Source: Bog-159 sp050008575 (lineage in GTDB: Bacteria > Acidobacteriota > Terriglobia > Bryobacterales > Bryobacteraceae). From it: a stretch of DNA of 64,000 nt. Below are positions 16,765 to 23,512 of the stretch, one piece after another. The notes beneath the pieces were generated by a model. The model did no database searches and was not told the DNA's origin. It saw only the letters and a program-made list of their open reading frames with translations. A program made the position numbers and the translations under genes. Where the stretch lies: NCBI GenBank assembly GCA_050008575.1, contig JBEKMJ010000004.1, forward strand, positions 62,001 to 126,000, read 5' to 3'. The stretch's first letter is position 1, and the number at the start of each line of letters is the position of its first letter.

Positions 16765-18041
16765 CGCCCGCGTCTGTCTTGTGCCTGTTTTTCATCTTCC
16801 TCGTGCCGTTGGCTGCCGCCGGACTCACCTTGATCAATGCCGGGTTGGGGCGGTCGCGCAGCGCGGCCCATGCCATGCTGGCGGCGCTCTGTGTGATGGC
16901 GGTCGCGGCGATTGCGTACACTCTGTGCGGGTTTGCCTGGCAGGGCTTCGCGGGTGGCGCCGCGTACAGCCTGCACGCGGCTGGAAGAGAGTGGAACTGG
17001 CTTGCGGCGGAACCACTGTTTCTGCGAGGACGCGCGGTCGACGGTTCAACGGCGTCGCTGGTCCTATTGCTGCAGATGCTGAGCGCCGGCCTGGCGGCAC
17101 TGATCCCGCTGGGCAGCGGGGCCGACCGCTGGCGCCTGGGTGCCTGTTGCGCGTCCGCGGCAGTACTCGCCGGATGGACTTATCCGCTGTTCGCGCACTG
17201 GGTTTGGGGCGGCGGCTGGCTCGCACGGCTAGGAGTCGATTATGGCGCCGGCCAAGGCTTTCTGGATGCGGGCGGAGCGAGCTGCATCCAAGCCGTAGGC
17301 GGTCTCACGGCGCTTTCTATCGCGTTGATCCTAGGTCCGCGCCGAGGTAAGTACGCGATCGACGCCCAGCCCGCCGCCATCCCGGGCCACGATGCAGTCG
17401 TCGTTCTGTTTGGCTGTTTTCTGGCGTTGCCGGGATGGTTGGGCTTGAATGCGGCGGGCGCCATACTCTGCACTGGCGCTGAACCGGGCCGGGCTGTGCT
17501 GGTCGCCATGAATACTACTTTGTCGGCAGCCGCGGCCGTACTGGCGACCGCGGCGGTTACCACCCTGCGTTTCGGCCGGCCGGATGCCTCCCTCTGCGCC
17601 AACGGGTGGATTGGCGGACTGGTTGCCAGCAGCGCGGCATGCGCCTTCGTGACTCCCGCAGCCGCGGCCGCGATCGGCTTGGTAGCCGGCCTGCTGGTTA
17701 CTTTCACAGTGGCTTATATTGAATGGCCGCTGTCGATCGACGACCCCGGCGGCGCGATTTCGGTGCACGCCGCCGGCGGCCTATGGGGCGTGTTGGCGGT
17801 CGGCATCTTTGCGCGGTCACCGGACAATGTCTCGGGCCAGTGGCTGGCGCAGCTTGTGGGAGCCGCAACGCTGATCGGGTTTGTGCTGCCGTTGACTTAT
17901 TCGTTGAACTGGCTGTTGCACCGGCTATACGCGCACCGGGTCGCCCCGGAAGGCGAACGGCAAGGTCTGGACCTTTATGAATTGGGCGCGGGGGCCTACC
18001 CGGAGTTCGTAACCCACAACGAAGACTTCACGCAACTGTGA
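16761..18041 (+). CDS. amt: Ammonium transporter family protein with altered twin-histidine site
   Basis: A 426-residue Amt/Mep protein with about 11 membrane helices. The family stretches are WTYPLFAHWVWGGGWL, FLDAGGASCIQAVGGLTAL and DDPGGAISVHAAGGLWGVLA. The second pore histidine (SVHAAGG, corresponding to H318 of E. coli AmtB) is present. The first (VVH in the family, H168) is a glutamine in SCIQAVGG. The twin-His pair lines the pore and is needed for normal transport in AmtB. A glutamine there is uncommon, so conductance or a sensory role may differ. No GlnK gene follows in the window. Confidence 0.88.
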   Translation: MTPASVLCLFFIFLVPLAAAGLTLINAGLGRSRSAAHAMLAALCVMAVAAIAYTLCGFAWQGFAGGAAYSLHAAGREWNWLAAEPLFLRGRAVDGSTASLVLLLQMLSAGLAALIPLGSGADRWRLGACCASAAVLAGWTYPLFAHWVWGGGWLARLGVDYGAGQGFLDAGGASCIQAVGGLTALSIALILGPRRGKYAIDAQPAAIPGHDAVVVLFGCFLALPGWLGLNAAGAILCTGAEPGRAVLVAMNTTLSAAAAVLATAAVTTLRFGRPDASLCANGWIGGLVASSAACAFVTPAAAAAIGLVAGLLVTFTVAYIEWPLSIDDPGGAISVHAAGGLWGVLAVGIFARSPDNVSGQWLAQLVGAATLIGFVLPLTYSLNWLLHRLYAHRVAPEGERQGLDLYELGAGAYPEFVTHNEDFTQL

Positions 18042-18068
18042 GGTTGCGGCGCCCGCGCGGCGGCCGGT

Positions 18069-19217
18069 TTATTTGTGGGGCGCCACGTACGCGATCAACC
18101 CGAGTAGTACAGTCGGCTGCGTCTTGGACCCGCCGGCTTTATTGGTTTGAAAGAAGGGCACATCCGACCAGTCGTTCCGGAATTCCAACCGGCTCAGCAA
18201 CCAGCCGGTCATTTTATATTCTCCGGTCAAAGTGAATTCCTGGACATGCTGCGCGGCGCCGGTGGCGAAGCCATTCCGATCGTCGAACCATTCGAGCCGG
18301 GAGGCGATCGCATATTTCTTGCCAATGGCGTATCGCGCCGCGACCGCGACACCGGCCCACACGCTAGCGCCGGGACCGATGTTCTTATCGCGGCCGTAGT
18401 CGCCATTGAGGTAATAGCTGAACTTGTCGGTGGCGTTGACCTGCACCACCGTGTCAAAGAGATTGCGCAGACCCACAGTGGTGTGGGGCTTCTCCGGGCC
18501 GACATAGTAGCTGTTGGTCCAAGTGACCTTCTTCCAGGTATAGGCGCCGTTGAGTCCGACTGTTTTGCCACTGTTAAGTAGTTCTACGCTGTTCCAGCCG
18601 TTGACCAGTTGCACGCCCGCCGTGAAGTGAGCGCCAATCGGCATGGAAGCACGGAGGCCAAAGTGATAGTAAGGGATCGCCCACGCGAAGAGCAAGGACC
18701 GCGAGTAATTCCAGTTCTGATTTGTCTCGATGACTTCCGCTCCGGCGGAAGTGACGAATTCTCCGGCATCGAGCTGAAGCCCATGCCAGGACTTCGGCTT
18801 CAGGCTGACATAAGCTTGTTTGAAGTACTTCCAGTCCTCCGGATCCCGGCCGGAAGCATGTATGACATCGACTGTCTCTCCGAAGCCCACATCGACGTGA
18901 AAACCCAGCGGAGCGGGCACGTGGTCGATGGTGAGCATGCCCATGTTGACGTGCGCCGTATCGGACCGCATGTCGAAGTTGCGCAGGCCGTTGAATCCGG
19001 ACACCGGGCCGTTGGCGTTCCAGTCAACGTAACCGTCGAACATCAAGCTGAAGTCGGTGCCCCATTGCGTCAGGGGCGACTTAGGCGGAGCCGGCGCTGC
19101 CGCCGTGGAGCCTTGTGCCGGCGTAACGGCCGGCGCCGCCGAAGAATCCTGGCCAAGCGCCGGATTTACCCCGAGAACACACGCCAGGCTTATGCACAGA
19201 TAGACGCAGCTTTTCAT
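18069..19217 (-). CDS. OmpL-like outer-membrane porin (BBP2 family)
   Basis: A 382-residue secreted protein. A signal peptide ends near GVNPALGQ, followed by a Pro/Ala-rich linker. A beta-barrel of alternating strands then starts at TDFSLMFDGYVDWNANGP. It includes LGFHVDVGFGETVDVIH, KQAYVSLKP and a C-terminal strand ending GLIAYVAPHK. The pattern matches putative beta-barrel porin-2. It lies convergent to amt, with a 27-base gap, and may admit small nitrogenous solutes; that role is inferred from position only. Confidence 0.82.
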   Translation of the reverse strand: MKSCVYLCISLACVLGVNPALGQDSSAAPAVTPAQGSTAAAPAPPKSPLTQWGTDFSLMFDGYVDWNANGPVSGFNGLRNFDMRSDTAHVNMGMLTIDHVPAPLGFHVDVGFGETVDVIHASGRDPEDWKYFKQAYVSLKPKSWHGLQLDAGEFVTSAGAEVIETNQNWNYSRSLLFAWAIPYYHFGLRASMPIGAHFTAGVQLVNGWNSVELLNSGKTVGLNGAYTWKKVTWTNSYYVGPEKPHTTVGLRNLFDTVVQVNATDKFSYYLNGDYGRDKNIGPGASVWAGVAVAARYAIGKKYAIASRLEWFDDRNGFATGAAQHVQEFTLTGEYKMTGWLLSRLEFRNDWSDVPFFQTNKAGGSKTQPTVLLGLIAYVAPHK

Positions 19218-19279
19218 TTTGTTCCTTCTTGGGGAAGGTGTCCGGAGTTAGCGATACGTAGCTCAGCGTCAGTCTAGCT

Positions 19280-19301
19280 TTATAAAAAAGTTATAGCAAA
19301 T
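19280..19301 (-). promoter_or_regulatory. AT-rich tandem 11-bp repeat upstream of the porin
   Basis: TTATAAAAAAG is followed directly by TTATAGCAAAT, two similar 11-base units about 65-85 bases upstream of the porin start. It may contain the -10 region or a one-helical-turn operator. The remainder of the 180-base spacer shows nothing else. Confidence 0.3.
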
Positions 19302-19398
19302 AGAAAATTTCGATCAGTCCCATGGAACTGCCGGCTATACGCTGGGTATTGAAGTTTACTACGTGTAGATTGTCCGGGACAGATCCACCGGGTGCAAA

Positions 19399-20289
19399 TT
19401 ACTCCCAGTAATATCCACTCCGGGCCGAGACGGTGGTGTGCGCCACATTCAGCTTCACGCGAATTCTGTGCCATTTTCCGGGCTGAACCGGCTGAGTAGG
19501 ACGATAAGCGAGCAGGTATTGGTTTCGCATTGCCAGGACAGCTTTCGTAACGACGCTATTGGCATCGTCCCTGTCGGAAATGGTGAAATGCAGCCCGCCC
19601 GTGTACTCGGCCAGATCCCGCAAGAGGGCGAGACCGCGTTGTTCCTCCTGCTGCTCCATGGCCTTCTTGGTGCGCACGCGAGAGTCGATTCCGATGGCGT
19701 AGACCTGGACATCCGCTTCCACCGCCAGACGCATCAGTTCGCTTTTGGACCTGCGGCTGTGGTTGTCCATCCCATCGGAAAGTATCAAAATCGCCCGGCG
19801 CGGATTGGAAGCCGATCGCATCCGCTCGAGTCCGGCATAGATAGTGTCGATCAGCGCCGTGTCGCCGCCGGCGTTGAGGAAGTTAGCGCTTTCGGCCAGC
19901 GATCCCAGGTCTGCAGTAAAGGTGGAAGAAGTATTCGGCCGGCTGGAAACCGCAAACAAAAAGGCTTCGTCCGTGGAGTTGGCGTTGTCGACAAAGGCAC
20001 GCAGTGCGCGTTTGGCGACGTCGAGTTTGCCCCGCATGCTTCCGCTGGTATCGAAGATGAGTCCAACCGAAGCTGGCGCGTCTTCCGCGCTGAAAGTTAC
20101 GATACTCTGTCGTGCCGTGTCTTCGAACAGAGTGAAGTTCGATCGGTCGAGTCCGTTGACTGTTGCCCCCCTGCGATCGGTGACCGACACGGGTACAAGC
20201 ACCAAGCGCGTGTCGGTTCGAATCGGCTGGCCGGCAACTTTTGGCAGGGGGATGGCCAGAAGGAACACCACGGGCAGCCATCTCGACAT
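19399..20289 (-). CDS. Acidobacterial VWFA-domain secreted protein
   Basis: A 296-residue protein. Start ATG 20289 has an AGGAGG 8 bases upstream and gives a signal peptide (WLPVVFLLAIPLPKVAG). A short strand-rich region (VLVPVSVTDRRGATVNGLDRSNFTLFED) is the hallmark N-terminal part of the VWFA-related acidobacterial domain. The von Willebrand A fold follows with an intact MIDAS motif DTSGSM and later ILSDGMDNHS. The C-terminus returns to strands (YLLAYRPTQP, SARSGYYWE). It probably binds a divalent metal and a protein ligand outside the inner membrane; the partner is unknown. Confidence 0.88.
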   Translation of the reverse strand: MSRWLPVVFLLAIPLPKVAGQPIRTDTRLVLVPVSVTDRRGATVNGLDRSNFTLFEDTARQSIVTFSAEDAPASVGLIFDTSGSMRGKLDVAKRALRAFVDNANSTDEAFLFAVSSRPNTSSTFTADLGSLAESANFLNAGGDTALIDTIYAGLERMRSASNPRRAILILSDGMDNHSRRSKSELMRLAVEADVQVYAIGIDSRVRTKKAMEQQEEQRGLALLRDLAEYTGGLHFTISDRDDANSVVTKAVLAMRNQYLLAYRPTQPVQPGKWHRIRVKLNVAHTTVSARSGYYWE

Positions 20290-20646
20290 CCGATTCCCTC
20301 CTCTTGGGCCATCCTGCACCACTGAACGGTGGGGCATGAAATGCACCGAGCTGGAACCATGTTAGCCAGCGGCCGATCAATGACGCATAAGGAAGCCCTA
20401 AAAAAGTTGTAAAACGATCCGCCGCGCGCGGCGGTTGCGGCGAAGGCCAATGCCTCCATAAATAAAATCTATCGGCAAAACCGTTGCCAGCGGCGCTGCT
20501 TGCATCGATAATGGGAGGGTCGAAATTGAGACGGAAATCCAGCCTTCCATCCGGCCCCAGTTTCTCCGCGAACGCCACCGTCCCCGTAGACATCGGATCG
20601 AACCATCGATCTAAGAAGTTCCCGGAACCCAGCCACAAGGAGATGA
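20290..20646. other. Spacer between the VWFA gene and glnA; possible gene remnant
   Basis: The spacer has no confident gene. A GCATAAGGA at 20385-20393, with a CCTAAAAA one helical turn away, lies about 100 bases upstream of the VWFA gene. It resembles the repeats upstream of the efflux operon. The minus strand from 20638 to about 20450 reads as protein-like sequence (GTVAFAEKLGPDGRLDFRLN) without a clear start or recognised family, perhaps a decayed gene end. The glnA ribosome site AGGAG is at 20638-20642. Confidence 0.35.
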
Positions 20647-22077
20647 ATGAGCAACGAACTGCAAGACTTTCTGCGGCTTTCCTACACGGAATTGGAAGAA
20701 CTGAACCTGCATGTGAAGGAGCAGCGGATGAATCGCGTTCCGATGCACGAGATTCAGGAGGAGCGTCTCAAGTATCTGACGGACGAGAAACGCATCAAGG
20801 CCGTAACCGTGCTATTTAGCGACCTCGAAGGCCGGCTGCATATGCTGGATTACGACAAGAAGTTTCTGACCAAGAGCTGGGACAACCTAACCTTCGACGG
20901 TTCTTCCATCCGAGGCTTCACTGCGCAGAAAGAGAGCGATCTGCGGCTGGGAATCGATTGGTCCGCCTTCTATTGGGGTCCGGCCGATGTATTTGGCGCT
21001 GGAAAGGCGATGGTGTTCGGCGAGGTCATCGACAAGGACGGTGGGCCTTATGGCGCGGATCTCCGGGCCGTTCTGAAGGCTTATGCAAATGAGGTTTACA
21101 AGAAGGAGGGTTACACTCTAAACGCCGCCAACGAGATAGAGGGCTTCCTTTTCAAGGGTGTCAATGCGGAGCGGAATTACCACGAGACGGGCAAGTTCGA
21201 ATACGTCAGCGCGGGCGGTTACTATCACTCGCTGCCGGGCGATACGCTGCGCCTGTTTATCGACTCCGCCGCCGAAGTACAACGAGCGATGGGTTTCCAG
21301 AACGAGAAAGATCACCCGGAGGTGGCTCCCTCGCAGTTCGAAATCAACTACAGCTATGCGGAGGTGGTGGCGGCCGCCGACCAGATCCAGATTTACAAGT
21401 TGATCTGCCGCCAGATCGCCACGAAAATGGGGTTGACGGCATGCTTCCTGCCCAAACCGATCGTGGGAGTGAACGGCACTGGTATGCACACGAATGTGTC
21501 CATCACCAAGGACGGAAAGAACCTGTTCTGGGACCCGGAGGGACTGGAGAGAATGAGCCAGTTCTCCTGGGAATTCGTCGACCGGATCCTGACGCATGGC
21601 AACGACCTCTGCTTGTTGATGAATGCCAGCGTCAATGCCTACCGCCGGCTCGACCCGCACTTCGAAGCGCCAAACCAGCTCAAGGCTTCGGCCACGGATC
21701 GCGGCTCGATGGTGCGCATCCCGATCGGCAATTCACGCAGCGCCCGGGTGGAGGTGCGCGCCGTGGCTCCCGACGCGAATCCGTACATGGTGTTGTATGG
21801 GGTCTTCAGGACCGGCATCGAGGGCGACATCGCGCAGATCGACAACCTGCGCAACGCGCCCCGGTTCCTGCCGGACAACATTTACGATGCGATCGAGAAC
21901 TTCGACAAATCGGAGTGGACCACGAAGCTTCTCGGCGAGGATGTAAAGGGACGATACGCCGATTTGAAAAGGGCCGCCGCGGACCGCTGCCCGCGTGCGC
22001 TCGGCACCGTGGTGAAGGCGCCCGAAGTACAATACCATCACGAGGTATACACGCAATACCTTTGGAATATGTTCTGA
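20647..22077 (+). CDS. glnA: Glutamine synthetase type I
   Basis: A 476-residue ATP-dependent glutamate-ammonia ligase. The beta-grasp motif WDNLTFDGSSIRGF, the KPIVGVNGTGMHTNVS catalytic signature and the RSARVEVRAVAPDANPY active-site arginine region are present. In the C-terminal part FLPDNIYDAIENFDKSEW keeps a tyrosine (Y413) in an N-I-Y-D context like the adenylylation site N-L-Y-D of enteric enzymes, although the loop is shortened. The glnE gene 1.4 kb downstream makes control by adenylylation plausible. The N-terminus is longer than in E. coli GlnA. A strong AGGAG precedes the ATG at 20647. Confidence 0.95.
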   Translation: MSNELQDFLRLSYTELEELNLHVKEQRMNRVPMHEIQEERLKYLTDEKRIKAVTVLFSDLEGRLHMLDYDKKFLTKSWDNLTFDGSSIRGFTAQKESDLRLGIDWSAFYWGPADVFGAGKAMVFGEVIDKDGGPYGADLRAVLKAYANEVYKKEGYTLNAANEIEGFLFKGVNAERNYHETGKFEYVSAGGYYHSLPGDTLRLFIDSAAEVQRAMGFQNEKDHPEVAPSQFEINYSYAEVVAAADQIQIYKLICRQIATKMGLTACFLPKPIVGVNGTGMHTNVSITKDGKNLFWDPEGLERMSQFSWEFVDRILTHGNDLCLLMNASVNAYRRLDPHFEAPNQLKASATDRGSMVRIPIGNSRSARVEVRAVAPDANPYMVLYGVFRTGIEGDIAQIDNLRNAPRFLPDNIYDAIENFDKSEWTTKLLGEDVKGRYADLKRAAADRCPRALGTVVKAPEVQYHHEVYTQYLWNMF

Positions 22078-22081
22078 ATTT

Positions 22082-22106
22082 CCGAGCCGCAACCGTGAGG
22101 GAGCGG
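22082..22106 (+). repeat. Dispersed 25-bp repeat, copy 1
   Basis: CCGAGCCGCAACCGTGAGGG followed by AGCGG, located in the short spacer after glnA. A copy with 22 of 25 identical bases lies in the opposite orientation at 52394-52418. Confidence 0.55.
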
Positions 22107-22123
22107 ATGGGCGACGATAGGTT

Positions 22124-22624
22124 ATGGACGCGGCCGGCGTTATCATTCAGATCAACGTCTCGCTCGGCGGTATTCCCAAACGCCCGATCGCCGCGGGCAT
22201 GATCTCGCCGCTGGGCTTGGCGGGCGATGCCCACGCGCACCCGCAGATCCACGGGGGATTGCGTCAGGCGGTGCTCCTCATCGCCGCGGAAACCGTCGAC
22301 GAATTGAAGGCCCGCGGTTATCCGGTCTATTATGGCGCGCTGGGCGAGAACCTTACCACCCGCGGACTGGACCGGCGCGATTTGCGCGTGGGTCACCAGC
22401 TTCGCGCGGGCGGGGCCACGCTGGAGATCGCGAAAGTGCGCGGCCCTTGCGCGGCATTGGATGTCTACGGCCCGGCCATCAAGCAGGAGATTTACGACCC
22501 GCTGGTGAAGGCCGGCGACCCCACTTCGCCGCGCTGGGGAATGAGCGGCTTCTACGCGCGCGTCATAGAACCGGGCCCCGTGCATCCGGACGATCCTATT
22601 TTGATTCTCACGGCGTTCTGTTGA
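22124..22624 (+). CDS. MOSC-domain protein
   Basis: A 166-residue protein made up of a single MOSC domain (MOCO sulfurase C-terminal-like, YiiM type). Visible motifs are QINVSLGGIPK at the start, GLAGDAHAHPQIHGGLRQAV, YGALGENLTTRGLDRRDLRVG and the RGPCAALDVYGP stretch with the conserved cysteine. MOSC proteins handle sulfur or molybdenum cofactor chemistry; those of the stand-alone class often act on N-hydroxylated compounds. It is followed by a toxin-antitoxin pair, so no operon partner points to a role. Confidence 0.87.
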   Translation: MDAAGVIIQINVSLGGIPKRPIAAGMISPLGLAGDAHAHPQIHGGLRQAVLLIAAETVDELKARGYPVYYGALGENLTTRGLDRRDLRVGHQLRAGGATLEIAKVRGPCAALDVYGPAIKQEIYDPLVKAGDPTSPRWGMSGFYARVIEPGPVHPDDPILILTAFC

Positions 22625-22656
22625 AATGGCCATTTATTCTGGCTATACTGAATGCG

Positions 22657-22887
22657 ATGGACGTTAGTATCGCAGAAGCCAAGAATCGGCTGACTCAGCT
22701 TGTGCGCGCGGTTGAGGAAGGTGAGTTCGTGGTAATCACGCGCAATGGCAAGCCGGTCGCACAACTGGCCCCCCCTCCGCCCAAGCGGCGTAAAGTACGC
22801 TTCGGAAGTATGCGGGGCCGCATTCGCCTCCTGCCGGGATGGGACGATCCGGTGGATCTCGACCGCTTCCTAGAGGGCGACATCTGA
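22657..22887 (+). CDS. Phd/YefM-type antitoxin
   Basis: A 76-residue protein starting MDVSIAEAKNRLTQLVRAVE, followed by EFVVITRNGKPVAQLAPP, the classic Phd/YefM DNA-binding fold. The C-terminal 30 residues, ending in a DLDRFLEGDI toxin-binding tail, are typical of antitoxins paired with PIN toxins. The ATG at 22657 was chosen because the upstream extension belongs to the MOSC gene in another frame. Confidence 0.9.
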   Translation: MDVSIAEAKNRLTQLVRAVEEGEFVVITRNGKPVAQLAPPPPKRRKVRFGSMRGRIRLLPGWDDPVDLDRFLEGDI

Positions 22888-23273
22888 ACGGCTACCTGCT
22901 GGACACCAACGTCGCTCTGCTGGCCATGGAGGCGCCAGAGCGGCTATCGCGCGCAGGCCACGCGGCAATCAAGAGGGGGCCGAACGTGCTCAGCGTGATC
23001 TCGTATTGGGAAGTGATACTCAAATCCGCCAAGGGTAAGCTCGACGTGGGCGATCCGCGCGCTTGGTGGGAGATCGCGTTGGGCGACTTCGCAGCGACCG
23101 TACTGCCCCTGCGCCAGGCCCACGTTGCCGAAATCCACGGCTTACCGGCTATTCATCAAGATCCTTTCGATCGGGCGCTGATAGCGCAGGCCACCGCGGA
23201 AGGTCTGGCTTTGGTAACTACGGATGAGAAGATCGCGCTGTATGCATCGGAACGCTTGCGAGTGATCCGGTGA
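22839..23273 (+). CDS. PIN-domain toxin (VapC-like)
   Basis: A PIN ribonuclease with the first acidic motif YLLDTNVALLAM, a central SVISYWEVILKSAKGKL (catalytic glutamate) and the final HQDPFDRALIAQA and LVTTDEKI motifs that complete the acidic active site. The nominal ATG at 22839 overlaps the antitoxin by 49 bases. The conserved protein begins at NGYLLDTN, so a CTG start at 22884 is possible. It pairs with the antitoxin upstream as a type II module that cleaves RNA when released. Confidence 0.88.
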   Translation: MGRSGGSRPLPRGRHLNGYLLDTNVALLAMEAPERLSRAGHAAIKRGPNVLSVISYWEVILKSAKGKLDVGDPRAWWEIALGDFAATVLPLRQAHVAEIHGLPAIHQDPFDRALIAQATAEGLALVTTDEKIALYASERLRVIR

Positions 23274-23512
23274 TCCGGCGTCGGTTCAGTAAACGTCCTG
23301 GTGGCGCAAATTGAAGCGCGCGAGGAAAATACTCGGGGCCAGCCGCATACATCGCCGCCAGCGCAATTGCAAATCCGCAAGCTGCCCGCATCGGAGCCGT
23401 CCTTGACCCAATCATACAATGAACGCGGATTGGTCCATTTCTTTTGTTAACAGATCTACCCCAGGCTGCTAAAAGCTATAATCTCAATAGTGGCCCCGTC
23501 CGCCTGATCTGC

